Shown: piece by piece, positions 10,795-24,341 of the stretch
Layout: every line of letters starts with the position of its first letter
Position numbering within the stretch: the first letter of the stretch is position 1
Origin: Dryas octopetala
Taxonomy: Eukaryota > Streptophyta > Magnoliopsida > Rosales > Rosaceae
Length of the DNA: 64,000 nt
Assembly: GCA_963921425.1 (NCBI GenBank)
Contig: OY992840.1
Coordinates: forward strand, 2,854,501 to 2,918,500
Reading direction: 5' to 3'
Notes under the pieces: generated by a model
What the model was told of the DNA's origin: nothing
The model's input: only the letters and a program-made list of their open reading frames with translations
The model's database searches: none
Position numbers and translations under genes: made by a program

Positions 10795-13247
10795 TGATGA
10801 GTGTTCATTTTACGTTATTTTATGATACTAACTCCCTAACCTAGAGTGTTAGAACTCGATACTTTGGTGTCTGTTATCTTGTTTTTGTGTTTTTAGGTCT
10901 AATGAAGCAAAAATAGGAAATATGAGCAAATGGAGCCGTTTTGGGACATTTCCTGGACAAACTAGGAAACGAGCAGAAATCCTAGTCAAATGAGGATTCC
11001 TAGTCACAAGAGGAAACATCAAGCCCAGAACCATCATTGCCAAGCCAGAAATGAGAAATCCTAATTGAAGCAGGAATTCCTGGTTGAACTAGGAAACCTA
11101 ATCCTACTAGGAAAAGGAGTCCTGATGAGACTAAGAGTCACTAGGGGCAATATGGTCATTATGAGAAGTTGAAATGGACAAGGAATCCTACGTCTACAAG
11201 GAATCCTAGTGGGACTAGGAAAGGTTGGTCAAAGTCCACTCTATCAAGTCAAGGTTCCAGAAGCTTCTAGAAGGTGGGGGACATCCATGGAAATGAGGGG
11301 CGAAATGGGAAGTCAAAGTCAATGGTCAAGGGTCAACTATGACATGTCATCAAGTCAAATGGGCCATGGGCCTATGTGGAAGTCAATGGGAAGGTGGCAG
11401 CCCATGCATGCATGCGCATCCCATGCAAGCCCATGCGCCTAAACCTAGCAGCCCAAGTCCATCACGCCATGCAAGGTGGCAGCCCATGCACTGAAACCCT
11501 AGGGCCTATGTGCAACCCATTCAGACCAAGTCATGCAGCCATGCGCAAGCTAGAAGGGAGCAAGCCCATCACGCCACTAGCAGCCCATTCCAAGCTTCCT
11601 TGCGCCAGCCCACTTGCAAGTCACTTAAGCCCATCACGCTTACAAGGGTGCAGCAGCCCACATGTGTGTTTGGAAACCCTAGGCCAAGTCGACACACAAG
11701 GAGTCCTTATCTTGCAAGGAAGTCAAAACCCTGAAATCTGAACATCAAATTTCGACAGCAATTCTGTAATTCTCCAGAACGAATCAGGTAGCATGCCATA
11801 TATGGTTGGAAAGATACGGATGTTAGCTTCGCAGGGAATTTTACGGATTTCGATTCCGAGTTTTCTAGCTCAAGTTATGGTCATTTTAGTGGAGGTAGCG
11901 CAGCACTTCCGCGAGCTGAAAATAAGTTACGCCCAAAAAGAGCCCAAATTAGCCCAAGGCCCACTTTTGGCCGAAAATTAAAAGTCTTAAGGAGCAAGAA
12001 ATTCACTTAAGCCCATGTTCTTTTAATGAAACCCTAGCCGCACCTTGTCTTCTCCTTGCCTCCCAAGGAATCCTCACCTCACCTCTATAAATATATCCTA
12101 TTCTCTCATTGTTTAGGGTTCCCATATTTTTATATTTTCAGAATTCAAAGAGAGAGGGGGAGGCCGAATTTCAGAGAGAGAGAGTGAGAGGGTGGCGCCA
12201 CTTGAGGGAGAATGAGAGACCATGTGCCGCAGCCCTAGCTCACCTTTGCCGTGAGCCTCCTTGCTGCTATGTCTCTCCTCTTCTTCTCTCTTGTGCCGCT
12301 GCCACCCTCTTGTGATGTTCTTTATTTTTTTCTTTTGATTTCCTTCTTTTTCTTTAGTTAATTAGCTTGTTCTTGCTTTCATTGTGGATTTAATTATTAT
12401 AATGGAAGTTAGATGTTTTATTTTCTTTATTATTATGTTTTGAGTTTTTTTATTGCTTTGCTAAGTTGGATGATGAAACTTTAATTGTGAGTTATGCAAT
12501 GGTGACACTTGTGATTTAATTTGATGCATGTAGTAAATCCTTGATCTCTATTTAAATTGACTCTATTTGTTTTGCATCTTTGACTGATCACCTTAGGTTG
12601 CATGCATCTAGATTTATGTTGTGGAACTAAACAAGCTCGAAAGGATGATAGTTTCAGTAGGCAACAAGTGGGTATCCTAAGATAATATTCATGAGAAAAA
12701 GGGATCATAGATGACATACAGTACATTAATTTGGAGCCATGCGCTATGTGTTTGTCACTCTCACAGATCGTAACGACTCTTGCATGGGTAACAGCTGCCT
12801 TAGCTTAGAACTAGGGAACATGCAAGTTAACTGGCTAAGGAAGGCCCAAGAAGCTCTTAGTTTATGCACAGTAAGGGGAGTAATTGCTAAAAGTGACTAG
12901 CCAAACCTTTTAGTAGATGAACTTTATTACATTTATGCATTATCTTGAATTGCTTGGTTGTATTTCCATCAATTGGTGTGGATTCTGAATTCTTAGCATT
13001 GCAATTGTGTGTGTGTGTATGTGGTGTGTGTGAGTTTAACAATCTACAAACCCCCCCTGCCGTGTGTGTGTGTTTGGTTATTCTAGTGGTAAGTTGAATT
13101 GGTTTGATGTGTATTTACCTATTCCTCGTGGGATCGACCTCGTACTTATACGCTATGCTTACATGAGCGATTCGTATACTTGCGAGCTACAACTTGGTAT
13201 TCGTTTCTAAATTCCAAGTAAAACAAGTTGTACAAAAAGGAGCAACA
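10795..13247 (+). repeat. C LTR 2 (2453 bp)
   Basis: Starts directly after the AAGTTTGGGGGTG tract of internal 1 and is followed by the primer binding site of internal 2, so it serves as 3' LTR of one unit and 5' LTR of the next. TATAAATA at 12086-12093. It differs from LTR 1 by two substitutions that I could see. Confidence 0.93.
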
Positions 13248-14683
13248 AGTTTTTGGCGCCGTTGCCGGGGAATGGTGCTAAATATCATCGAATTGGTTTT
13301 ACTTATCATTAGAATTAGGTTATGTTATTTATTTTTCTTTGTAGTTTTTTTTTTCTTAGGTTTTAATAATGTTATTTTCTACTTGAATTCTTATTCTAAC
13401 CAATTATTGTTTTTGAGAGTTTTTGGAAGGTTCAAAGAGTCCATAAAGGATGGCGAGCTTTCCAAAGCCGAGAGCAAGAAAGGGAAGAAGAGGACATTTG
13501 AGTAGACGATTGGCAACGTCTGGCTGAAGACGTACAAACTTAGCGCTGTTTGGGAGGCAACCCAAAGCTTTTGAAGAAATCAAGGGAGTGAATCGAGAAG
13601 ATCAAAGGGGCTGCACCTATGCTTTGAGGATCATGGTGGCTGTGCATTCATTGGGCCATGCTTGCAATCCAAGTACACAATTTCTTTCATCCTTGCTTCA
13701 TTGAACCAATTTTTAGTTTTTTGTATTTTTGGTTTTGTTGGATAATTGTTTTGATTCCCTGACTTTAACTGATCATGCATGTTTGTTATTTCTTTCACAT
13801 TGAGGACAATGTGTCATTTAAGTTTGGGGGGAAATGCAATTTCTTTGTTTTTAGGTTTCTAGGTTTTTCTACAAAAAAAAATAAAAAATTCTTTCTGATT
13901 GTTTTCAATTAGGGTGTTAAAACCCACAACAAAATGCAATTCTCTAAAATTCATTCCACTCTAATGATGGAGTTGAATCCTTAGAACCGTGTTGCGACAT
14001 TGTTTTAAATAAAAACAAAGTTTTGAGTCTTTTTGTTTTTAATTGTGTTTTTAGAGTCCCCAACAAGTTGATTGATTGTTTATGGTCTTTGAGAAGCATG
14101 TTTAGCATTGTTGTATATGATATGTGTTCTTCTTTTTCTAATATTGTTCCATAACCTATATTATGATTCTATGTGATTAGATCTTGTTTTCATAAGCTTG
14201 AGTTATGATTTGCATGATTTAGTGATTCATATACATTTTAGAGTAGACTTATATGACCTAAGTGAGCTTTTGAGCCTTGTCCTTCATTTTTCGAGTGTTA
14301 GACACCACTCTATTCCTTTCTTGTCATTTAAGTCGTTGTGTGATCTCATTATTCATTCTTTTGATCAAATGCTTGAAATATACATGATTTGAATCAATGA
14401 ACTAGAACTTCTCTCTTATTATGCAAAGCATGTTTATAACTACATGGAACTTAGGAAATGATTTTAGGCCCTGTTTGTTGTATTTTTAACCTTTAGTTAA
14501 CCCTTTACTTTCTAACCCTAGTTTAATCTTAAGTTTGGGGGAGTTACATCCCTTGACCTAATTATTCTTTTATCTATGGTGTTGCACTGATTTGTGGCTT
14601 TTGGAGGTTGAAGAAAAGTGTTTATGCATAGCTTGAAACAAAAGAAAAATGAAAAGTGCTACAAAAGTGTGTATGCCGTACCC

Positions 14684-14714
<31 letters not shown>

Positions 14715-15433
14715 TGAAGTGTATGGGACGGTTCCAAAAGAAAAAAAAATTGAAATAGTCAAGCTATGTAGTGCAATTGTGGAAGGTATGCCTCTAAGAG
14801 TTGTGTTAGTTGCAATTCCATAGATCTAGCCCTTTGTTGTATACCCTTTTCATTGTTTATATCCCACCTAACCCAAGCTAACCCTTTTGGAAGTCCTAAT
14901 TGATCTTAGGAGAAATGTGGTTCTTGATGTGGAGTGTAGATGAGAGAGGAGCATATGGTTTTTAATTTTATTTCAAGTATTTTGATATTCCTTTCATGAG
15001 ATCATGTTTCCTTTCAAATATGCCTATCTTTCATGCTAATATGTGAGCTACTTCTTTTTGATTACATAAATTCTCTCACATATCCTTTGAGTGCACAATT
15101 CAACCCAATTCTTGAGTGCTTTATTGTTGAGAGTATACCTTGGTGAGGATTGGAGTTGAATCTATTTTGTATATGTGATCTATTCGTGGCGTGTCTAACT
15201 CTTGGGTTATGAAGAGAATGACCTATATGCACAATGGAGGAGTAAGGTATGTTATTTGAAGCATTATTAGAATTTGAAGAATAAATGTTATATATGCCTT
15301 GCTCTACTATGTTATTGTTGGTCATACTCATGATATCATTTGTTGGGAAAGTTAGTTAGTTTGTTTTTGAGTCTTTGAGTCTTTTTCTTTATTTTCTTTG
15401 CTCGAGGACTAGCAAAGTCTAAGTTTGGGGGTG
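13248..15433 (+). other. C internal region 2 (gag-less, 2186 bp)
   Basis: Copy of internal 1 with primer binding site 13254-13271 (18/18). The A-run near 14686-14711 has 26 A instead of 27, which closes one of the short frames seen in the other copies and argues against that frame being a gene. Ends in the polypurine tract before 15434. Confidence 0.9.
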
Positions 15434-17886
15434 TGATGAGTGTTCATTTTACGTTATTTTATGATACTAACTCCCTAACCTAGAGTGTTAGAACTCGATA
15501 CTTTGGTGTCTGTTATCTTGTTTTTGTGTTTTTAGGTCTAATGAAGCAAAAATAGGAAATATGAGCAAATGGAGCCGTTTTGGGACATTTCCTGGACAAA
15601 CTAGGAAACGAGCAGAAATCCTAGTCAAATGAGGATTCCTAGTCACAAGAGGAAACATCAAGCCCAGAACCATCATTGCCAAGCCAGAAATGAGAAATCC
15701 TAATTGAAGCAGGAATTCCTGGTTGAACTAGGAAACCTAATCCTACTAGGAAAAGGAGTCCTGATGAGACTAAGAGTCACTAGGGGCAATATGGTCATTA
15801 TGAGAAGTTGAAATGGACAAGGAATCCTACGTCTACAAGGAATCCTAGTGGGACTAGGAAAGGTTGGTCAAAGTCCACTCTATCAAGTCAAGGTTCCAGA
15901 AGCTTCTAGAAGGTGGGGGACATCCATGGAAATGAGGGGCGAAATGGGAAGTCAAAGTCAATGGTCAAGGGTCAACTATGACATGTCATCAAGTCAAATG
16001 GGCCATGGGCCTATGTGGAAGTCAATGGGAAGGTGGCAGCCCATGCATGCATGCGCATCCCATGCAAGCCCATGCGCCTAAACCTAGCAGCCCAAGTCCA
16101 TCACGCCATGCAAGGTGGCAGCCCATGCACTGAAACCCTAGGGCCTATGTGCAACCCATTCAGACCAAGTCATGCAGCCATGCGCAAGCTAGAAGGGAGC
16201 AAGCCCATCACGCCACTAGCAGCCCATTCCAAGCTTCCTTGCGCCAGCCCACTTGCAAGTCACTTAAGCCCATCACGCTTACAAGGGTGCAGCAGCCCAC
16301 ATGTGTGTTTGGAAACCCTAGGCCAAGTCGACACACAAGGAGTCCTTATCTTGCAAGGAAGTCAAAACCCTGAAATCTGAACATCAAATTTCGACAGCAA
16401 TTCTGTAATTCTCCAGAACGAATCAGGTAGCATGCCATATATGGTTGGAAAGATACGGATGTTAGCTTCGCAGGGAATTTTACGGATTTCGATTCCGAGT
16501 TTTCTAGCTCAAGTTATGGTCATTTTAGTGGAGGTAGCGCAGCACTTCCGCGAGCTGAAAATAAGTTACGCCCAAAAAGAGCCCAAATTAGCCCAAGGCC
16601 CACTTTTGGCCGAAAATTAAAAGTCTTAAGGAGCAAGAAATTCACTTAAGCCCATGTTCTTTTAATGAAACCCTAGCCGCACCTTGTCTTCTCCTTGCCT
16701 CCCAAGGAATCCTCACCTCACCTCTATAAATATATCCTATTCTCTCATTGTTTAGGGTTCCCATATTTTTATATTTTCAGAATTCAAAGAGAGAGGGGGA
16801 GCCCGAATTTCAGAGAGAGAGAGTGAGAGGGTGGCGCCACTTGAGGGAGAATGAGAGACCATGTGCCGCAGCCCTAGCTCACCTTTGCCGTGAGCCTCCT
16901 TGCTGCTATGTCTCTCCTCTTCTTCTCTCTTGTGCCGCTGCCACCCTCTTGTGATGTTCTTTATTTTTTTCTTTTGATTTCCTTCTTTTTCTTTAGTTAA
17001 TTAGCTTGTTCTTGCTTTCATTGTGGATTTAATTATTATAATGGAAGTTAGATGTTTTATTTTCTTTATTATTATGTTTTGAGTTTTTTTATTGCTTTGC
17101 TAAGTTGGATGATGAAACTTTAATTGTGAGTTATGCAATGGTGACACTTGTGATTTAATTTGATGCATGTAGTAAATCCTTGATCTCTATTTAAATTGAC
17201 TCTATTTGTTTTGCATCTTTGACTGATCACCTTAGGTTGCATGCATCTAGATTTATGTTGTGGAACTAAACAAGCTCGAAAGGATGATAGTTTCAGTAGG
17301 CAACAAGTGGGTATCCTAAGATAATATTCATGAGAAAAAGGGATCATAGATGACATACAGTACATTAATTTGGAGCCATGCGCTATGTGTTTGTCACTCT
17401 CACAGATCGTAACGACTCTTGCATGGGTAACAGCTGCCTTAGCTTAGAACTAGGGAACATGCAAGTTAACTGGCTAAGGAAGGCCCAAGAAGCTCTTAGT
17501 TTATGCACAGTAAGGGGAGTAATTGCTAAAAGTGACTAGCCAAACCTTTTAGTAGATGAACTTTATTACATTTATGCATTATCTTGAATTGCTTGGTTGT
17601 ATTTCCATCAATTGGTGTGGATTCTGAATTCTTAGCATTGCAATTGTGTGTGTGTGTATGTGGTGTGTGTGAGTTTAACAATCTACAAACCCCCCCTGCC
17701 GTGTGTGTGTGTTTGGTTATTCTAGTGGTAAGTTGAATTGGTTTGATGTGTATTTACCTATTCCTCGTGGGATCGACCTCGTACTTATACGCTATGCTTA
17801 CATGAGCGATTCGTATACTTGCGAGCTACAACTTGGTATTCGTTTCTAAATTCCAAGTAAAACAAGTTGTACAAAAAGGAGCAACA
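15434..17886 (+). repeat. C LTR 3 (2453 bp)
   Basis: Same structure as the other C LTRs, TATAAATA at 16725-16732. It has one private G-to-C change near 16802 (GGAGCCCGAA instead of GGAGGCCGAA). Flanked by a polypurine tract on the left and a primer binding site on the right. Confidence 0.93.
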
Positions 17887-19322
17887 AGTTTTTGGCGCCG
17901 TTGCCGGGGAATGGTGCTAAATATCATCGAATTGGTTTTACTTATCATTAGAATTAGGTTATGTTATTTATTTTTCTTTGTAGTTTTTTTTTTCTTAGGT
18001 TTTAATAATGTTATTTTCTACTTGAATTCTTATTCTAACCAATTATTGTTTTTGAGAGTTTTTGGAAGGTTCAAAGAGTCCATAAAGGATGGCGAGCTTT
18101 CCAAAGCCGAGAGCAAGAAAGGGAAGAAGAGGACATTTGAGTAGACGATTGGCAACGTCTGGCTGAAGACGTACAAACTTAGCGCTGTTTGGGAGGCAAC
18201 CCAAAGCTTTTGAAGAAATCAAGGGAGTGAATCGAGAAGATCAAAGGGGCTGCACCTATGCTTTGAGGATCATGGTGGCTGTGCATTCATTGGGCCATGC
18301 TTGCAATCCAAGTACACAATTTCTTTCATCCTTGCTTCATTGAACCAATTTTTAGTTTTTTGTATTTTTGGTTTTGTTGGATAATTGTTTTGATTCCCTG
18401 ACTTTAACTGATCATGCATGTTTGTTATTTCTTTCACATTGAGGACAATGTGTCATTTAAGTTTGGGGGGAAATGCAATTTCTTTGTTTTTAGGTTTCTA
18501 GGTTTTTCTACAAAAAAAAATAAAAAATTCTTTCTGATTGTTTTCAATTAGGGTGTTAAAACCCACAACAAAATGCAATTCTCTAAAATTCATTCCACTC
18601 TAATGATGGAGTTGAATCCTTAGAACCGTGTTGCGACATTGTTTTAAATAAAAACAAAGTTTTGAGTCTTTTTGTTTTTAATTGTGTTTTTAGAGTCCCC
18701 AACAAGTTGATTGATTGTTTATGGTCTTTGAGAAGCATGTTTAGCATTGTTGTATATGATATGTGTTCTTCTTTTTCTAATATTGTTCCATAACCTATAT
18801 TATGATTCTATGTGATTAGATCTTGTTTTCATAAGCTTGAGTTATGATTTGCATGATTTAGTGATTCATATACATTTTAGAGTAGACTTATATGACCTAA
18901 GTGAGCTTTTGAGCCTTGTCCTTCATTTTTCGAGTGTTAGACACCACTCTATTCCTTTCTTGTCATTTAAGTCGTTGTGTGATCTCATTATTCATTCTTT
19001 TGATCAAATGCTTGAAATATACATGATTTGAATCAATGAACTAGAACTTCTCTCTTATTATGCAAAGCATGTTTATAACTACATGGAACTTAGGAAATGA
19101 TTTTAGGCCCTGTTTGTTGTATTTTTAACCTTTAGTTAACCCTTTACTTTCTAACCCTAGTTTAATCTTAAGTTTGGGGGAGTTACATCCCTTGACCTAA
19201 TTATTCTTTTATCTATGGTGTTGCACTGATTTGTGGCTTTTGGAGGTTGAAGAAAAGTGTTTATGCATAGCTTGAAACAAAAGAAAAATGAAAAGTGCTA
19301 CAAAAGTGTGTATGCCGTACCC

Positions 19323-19353
<31 letters not shown>

Positions 19354-20073
19354 GTGAAGTGTATGGGACGGTTCCAAAAGAAAAAAAAATTGAAATAGTC
19401 AAGCTATGTAGTGCAATTGTGGAAGGTATGCCTCTAAGAGTTGTGTTAGTTGCAATTCCATAGATCTAGCCCTTTGTTGTATACCCTTTTCATTGTTTAT
19501 ATCCCACCTAACCCAAGCTAACCCTTTTGGAAGTCCTAATTGATCTTAGGAGAAATGTGGTTCTTGATGTGGAGTGTAGATGAGAGAGGAGCATATGGTT
19601 TTTAATTTTATTTCAAGTATTTTGATATTCCTTTCATGAGATCATGTTTCCTTTCAAATATGCCTATCTTTCATGCTAATATGTGAGCTACTTCTTTTTG
19701 ATTACATAAATTCTCTCACATATCCTTTGAGTGCACAATTCAACCCAATTCTTGAGTGCTTTATTGTTGAGAGTATACCTTGGTGAGGATTGGAGTTGAA
19801 TCTATTTTGTATATGTGATCTATTCGTGGCGTGTCTAACTCTTGGGTTATGAAGAGAATGACCTATATGCACAATGGAGGAGTAAGGTATGTTATTTGAA
19901 GCATTATTAGAATTTGAAGAATAAATGTTATATATGCCTTGCTCTACTATGTTATTGTTGGTCATACTCATGATATCATTTGTTGGGAAAGTTAGTTAGT
20001 TTGTTTTTGAGTCTTTGAGTCTTTTTCTTTATTTTCTTTGCTCGAGGACTAGCAAAGTCTAAGTTTGGGGGTG
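17887..20073 (+). other. C internal region 3 (gag-less, 2187 bp)
   Basis: Third copy, primer binding site 17893-17910 (18/18), 27-A tract near 19325-19351, and a polypurine tract ending at 20073. I saw no substitutions relative to internal 1. Confidence 0.9.
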
Positions 20074-22527
20074 TGATGAGTGTTCATTTTACGTTATTTT
20101 ATGATACTAACTCCCTAACCTAGAGTGTTAGAACTCGATACTTTGGTGTCTGTTATCTTGTTTTTGTGTTTTTAGGTCTAATGAAGCAAAAATAGGAAAT
20201 ATGAGCAAATGGAGCCGTTTTGGGACATTTCCTGGACAAACTAGGAAACGAGCAGAAATCCTAGTCAAATGAGGATTCCTAGTCACAAGAGGAAACATCA
20301 AGCCCAGAACCATCATTGCCAAGCCAGAAATGAGAAATCCTAATTGAAGCAGGAATTCCTGGTTGAACTAGGAAACCTAATCCTACTAGGAAAAGGAGTC
20401 CTGATGAGACTAAGAGTCACTAGGGGCAATATGGTCATTATGAGAAGTTGAAATGGACAAGGAATCCTACGTCTACAAGGAATCCTAGTGGGACTAGGAA
20501 AGGTTGGTCAAAGTCCACTCTATCAAGTCAAGGTTCCAGAAGCTTCTAGAAGGTGGGGGACATCCATGGAAATGAGGGGCGAAATGGGAAGTCAAAGTCA
20601 ATGGTCAAGGGTCAACTATGACATGTCATCAAGTCAAATGGGCCATGGGCCTATGTGGAAGTCAATGGGAAGGTGGCAGCCCATGCATGCATGCGCATCC
20701 CATGCAAGCCCATGCGCCTAAACCTAGCAGCCCAAGTCCATCACGCCATGCAAGGTGGCAGCCCATGCACTGAAACCCTAGGGCCTATGTGCAACCCATT
20801 CAGACCAAGTCATGCAGCCATGCGCAAGCTAGAAGGGAGCAAGCCCATCACGCCACTAGCAGCCCATTCCAAGCTTCCTTGCGCCAGCCCACTTGCAAGT
20901 CACTTAAGCCCATCACGCTTACAAGGGTGCAGCAGCCCACATGTGTGTTTGGAAACCCTAGGCCAAGTCGACACACAAGGAGTCCTTATCTTGCAAGGAA
21001 GTCAAAACCCTGAAATCTGAACATCAAATTTCGACAGCAATTCTGTAATTCTCCAGAACGAATCAGGTAGCATGCCATATATGGTTGGAAAGATACGGAT
21101 GTTAGCTTCGCAGGGAATTTTACGGATTTCGATTCCGAGTTTTCTAGCTCAAGTTATGGTCATTTTAGTGGAGGTAGCGCAGCACTTCCGCGAGCTGAAA
21201 ATAAGTTACGCCCAAAAAGAGCCCAAATTAGCCCAAGGCCCACTTTTGGCCGAAAATTAAAAGTCTTAAGGAGCAAGAAATTCACTTAAGCCCATGTTCT
21301 TTTAATGAAACCCTAGCCGCACCTTGTCTTCTCCTTGCCTCCCAAGGAATCCTCACCTCACCTCTATAAATATATCCTATTCTCTCATTGTTTAGGGTTC
21401 CCATATTTTTATATTTTCAGAATTCAAAGAGAGAGGGGGAGGCCGAATTTCAGAGAGAGAGAGTGAGAGGGTGGCGCCACTTGAGGGAGAATGAGAGACC
21501 ATGTGCCGCAGCCCTAGCTCACCTTTGCCGTGAGCCTCCTTGCTGCTATGTCTCTCCTCTTCTTCTCTCTTGTGCCGCTGCCACCCTCTTGTGATGTTCT
21601 TTATTTTTTTCTTTTGATTTCCTTCTTTTTCTTTAGTTAATTAGCTTGTTCTTGCTTTCATTGTGGATTTAATTATTATAATGGAAGTTAGATGTTTTAT
21701 TTTCTTTATTATTATGTTTTGAGTTTTTTTATTGCTTTGCTAAGTTGGATGATGAAACTTTAATTGTGAGTTATGCAATGGTGACACTTGTGATTTAATT
21801 TGATGCATGTAGTAAATCCTTGATCTCTATTTAAATTGACTCTATTTGTTTTGCATCTTTGACTGATCACCTTAGGTTGCATGCATCTAGATTTATGTTG
21901 TGGAACTAAACAAGCTCGAAAGGATGATAGTTTCAGTAGGCAACAAGTGGGTATCCTAAGATAATATTCATGAGAAAAAGGGATCATAGATGACATACAG
22001 TACATTAATTTGGAGCCATGCGCTATGTGTTTGTCACTCTCACAGATCGTAACGACTCTTGCATGGGTAACAGCTGCCTTAGCTTAGAACTAGGGAACAT
22101 GCAAGTTAACTGGCTAAGGAAGGCCCAAGAAGCTCTTAGTTTATGCACAGTAAGGGGAGTAATTGCTAAAAGTGACTAGCCAAACCTTTTAGTAGATGAA
22201 CTTTTATTACATTTATGCATTATCTTGAATTGCTTGGTTGTATTTCCATCAATTGGTGTGGATTCTGAATTCTTAGCATTGCAATTGTGTGTGTGTGTAT
22301 GTGGTGTGTGTGAGTTTAACAATCTACAAACCCCCCCTGCCGTGTGTGTGTGTTTGGTTATTCTAGTGGTAAGTTGAATTGGTTTGATGTGTATTTACCT
22401 ATTCCTCGTGGGATCGACCTCGTACTTATACGCTATGCTTACATGAGCGATTCGTATACTTGCGAGCTACAACTTGGTATTCGTTTCTAAATTCCAAGTA
22501 AAACAAGTTGTACAAAAAGGAGCAACA
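20074..22527 (+). repeat. C LTR 4 (2454 bp), right end of the array
   Basis: TATAAATA at 21365-21372 and one extra T near 22205. It ends AGCAACA at 22527 and is followed by GGGCC (22528-22532), the right TSD, instead of a primer binding site, so it is the true 3' terminus of the insertion. Confidence 0.93.
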
Positions 22528-24341
22528 GGGCCCAAACCCTAGCAGCCCAAAAGCCACACGCAAGGAGGTAGATGGCAGCCATGCATGCGCATGCATGCCA
22601 TGCAAACCCTAGCAAGACAAGGGGCCATGCGCAAGCCCAAAGGTGACAAGCCCAAGATGGAAGCCCATGGAGTGAAACCCTAGCCCATCTTGTGCAAGCA
22701 ACTGAAGCCCAACATGGAAGCCCAACATGCAAGCCCAAAGCCCAAGGCTACCAGCCCATGCGCCAAGGAGGGACCCTAGCTAGGCTAGGCGTGAGCAACT
22801 TAAGCCCAAAGGGGGAAGCCCATGCCGCAAGGCCCTAGTCAGCTAACCCTAGCTGAAGCCGCAAGGCACTAGGAAAAGGAGAACCCTATGCAGCCGCAAG
22901 TCTCTTCCTTGCCTCTCAAGGAAGGCTTCTCCTATTTAAACCCCCTCATTCAGACTTTTAGGGGGACATTACTTTTTCACCTACACTCCAGCCGAAATCC
23001 CTCTCTCCTCTTTGTTTTATTTTTCTGTTCTAGGTTTTTAATTTCAGAATTTAGTCTTGTTCTAGGGAGAGCTAGCCGAAGGTAAAGAGAGAAAGAGAAG
23101 TGGCGTGGCTGCAAGGAGGGACACCCCTAAGTCGCAAGCCCTAGCTCACCATAGCCGTGAGCCAATTGCTTGTGCAAGGTGCCTTCCCTTTCTTGTCTTG
23201 CCGCAGCCTCTTCCCCTTGCTTCTTCTGATTTTTGTTCTAGTTTCTTTTTTTTTAATGTTGGATATTGGTTTCTGAATTTATTTAATTTAAGTTTCTGAA
23301 TTTAATTAGTTTATAGCTTTGGTTCTGATTTTAGTTAGTTGTTATTTAATCTTTGCAATCTGATTTTATTTAGTTATCTCTTTATTGCTTTCAATTCATG
23401 TTGCTGAGTTCCATTTGTTTATGCTTTTAATTTCTTTAATTTTGCGTTTCTGATTTCCGTTAACAAGCATGAATTGGGATTTTATTTATTTGTTAGTTTC
23501 TGTTTTTATTTGTTTTATTTAATTATGTAGGTTAGTTATTCTATCTTGCATGTTAGTCGTAGGTCGATTAATGGATTCGTATGCTTTAACAAATCGTTTA
23601 TCCGTCTCTTGGTCTGTTAGTTTAATGTTTGCGCATATTAAATTTCCACTATCTATTAGAACCCCCGTCACTAGTTGTTTGCATCCTTTGACTGGCCACC
23701 TTAGGGTAATTGCATCTAGTTTATCTGTTAGGTTTAGCTGTGAAATAGTCAAAGACACTAAACCACAAGTAACAAGGGAATAAGGGATTATTCTTGGTAG
23801 TGGGGTTGGGCGACCTCTATAAGGAAATAGTCAAAGCTTATATGTTGTGCATGTTTGACGTTCTCATAAAACTTAATGACTCCTGCATGGGTAACAGCTG
23901 CCCTAGCTTGAACTAGGGAACATGTAGGTTAACTACCTAAGGAAGGCCCAAGAAGCTCTTAGTTTATGCATTAGGAGAACAATGGCGAGAAAGTAACTAG
24001 CCAAACCTTTTTAGCTGTCAAACTTTAATATGTTGTGTTCAAATTAACTGTCATTAGCCTTGGATGGTTATTGCATGCTTATCTGATTTGAAACTGAAAA
24101 TTAACATTGCAAGATAGAATAAAGAGTGTGTGCGTGTGGTGATGTGTGCGTGTGTTTCCATCTTTCAAAACCCCCCATTTAGTTATTCTAGTGATTATTT
24201 GCACTGATTTGTTGTATATTAACCATTTCCTGTGGGATCGACCTCGTGCTTGTACGCTTTGCTACTGATGCGATTCGTGCACTTGCGAGTAAACTTAGAA
24301 TGAGGTAATTGTTTATTTTCTTCTAAGAAAACACATCAACA
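22528..24341 (+). repeat. 3' LTR of D, right segment
   Basis: Continues the D LTR after the GGGCC duplication. It contains AAACCCTAG-rich U3 sequence, a TATA-like TATTTAAA (22933-22940), a CT-rich leader, and a type-2 U5 block with GTGGGATCGACCTCGT near 24231. It ends AAACACATCAACA at 24341. Overlapping open frames on both strands at 23519-23783 are LTR sequence, also open in L and A, and are not genes. Confidence 0.9.

Larger units (their letters stand above)
6155..22527 (+). mobile_element. Element C: tandem LTR-retrotransposon array, LTR-int-LTR-int-LTR-int-LTR, TSD GGGCC
   Basis: 16,373 bp made of four nearly identical 2453-2454 bp LTRs and three 2186-2187 bp internal regions, repeating every 4639-4640 bp in the same orientation. 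The whole array, not each unit, is flanked by GGGCC (6150-6154 and 22528-22532). This fits one insertion into the D 3' LTR followed by expansion through LTR-LTR recombination. I saw only a few differences between copies: two substitutions private to LTR 1 (near 6293 and 6579), one in LTR 3 (near 16802), a one-T gain in LTR 4 (near 22205) and one A fewer in the poly-A tract of internal 2. The units carry no gag or pol, so the element is non-autonomous. Confidence 0.93.
3929..24341 (+). mobile_element. Element D: Athila-like retrotransposon, 3' internal domain plus 3' LTR, interrupted by C
   Basis: Only the 3' part of D lies in the window: internal domain 3929-5519, then a 3' LTR split by C. 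The left part would lie beyond E, which is inserted in D. The internal part aligns base for base with 41370-42954 of element A. The right end (CAACA at 24341) is followed by CCCAT, the expected TSD inside LTR F. Any D gag is off the window. Confidence 0.85.

Noticed and set aside
23519-23783. Conserved open frames on both strands, one with a VLIDSGN string resembling an aspartic protease active site
   Set aside because: The sequence is the U5 part of type-2 LTRs, repeated in L, A and others; opposite-strand frames are equally open and no other protease motif follows.
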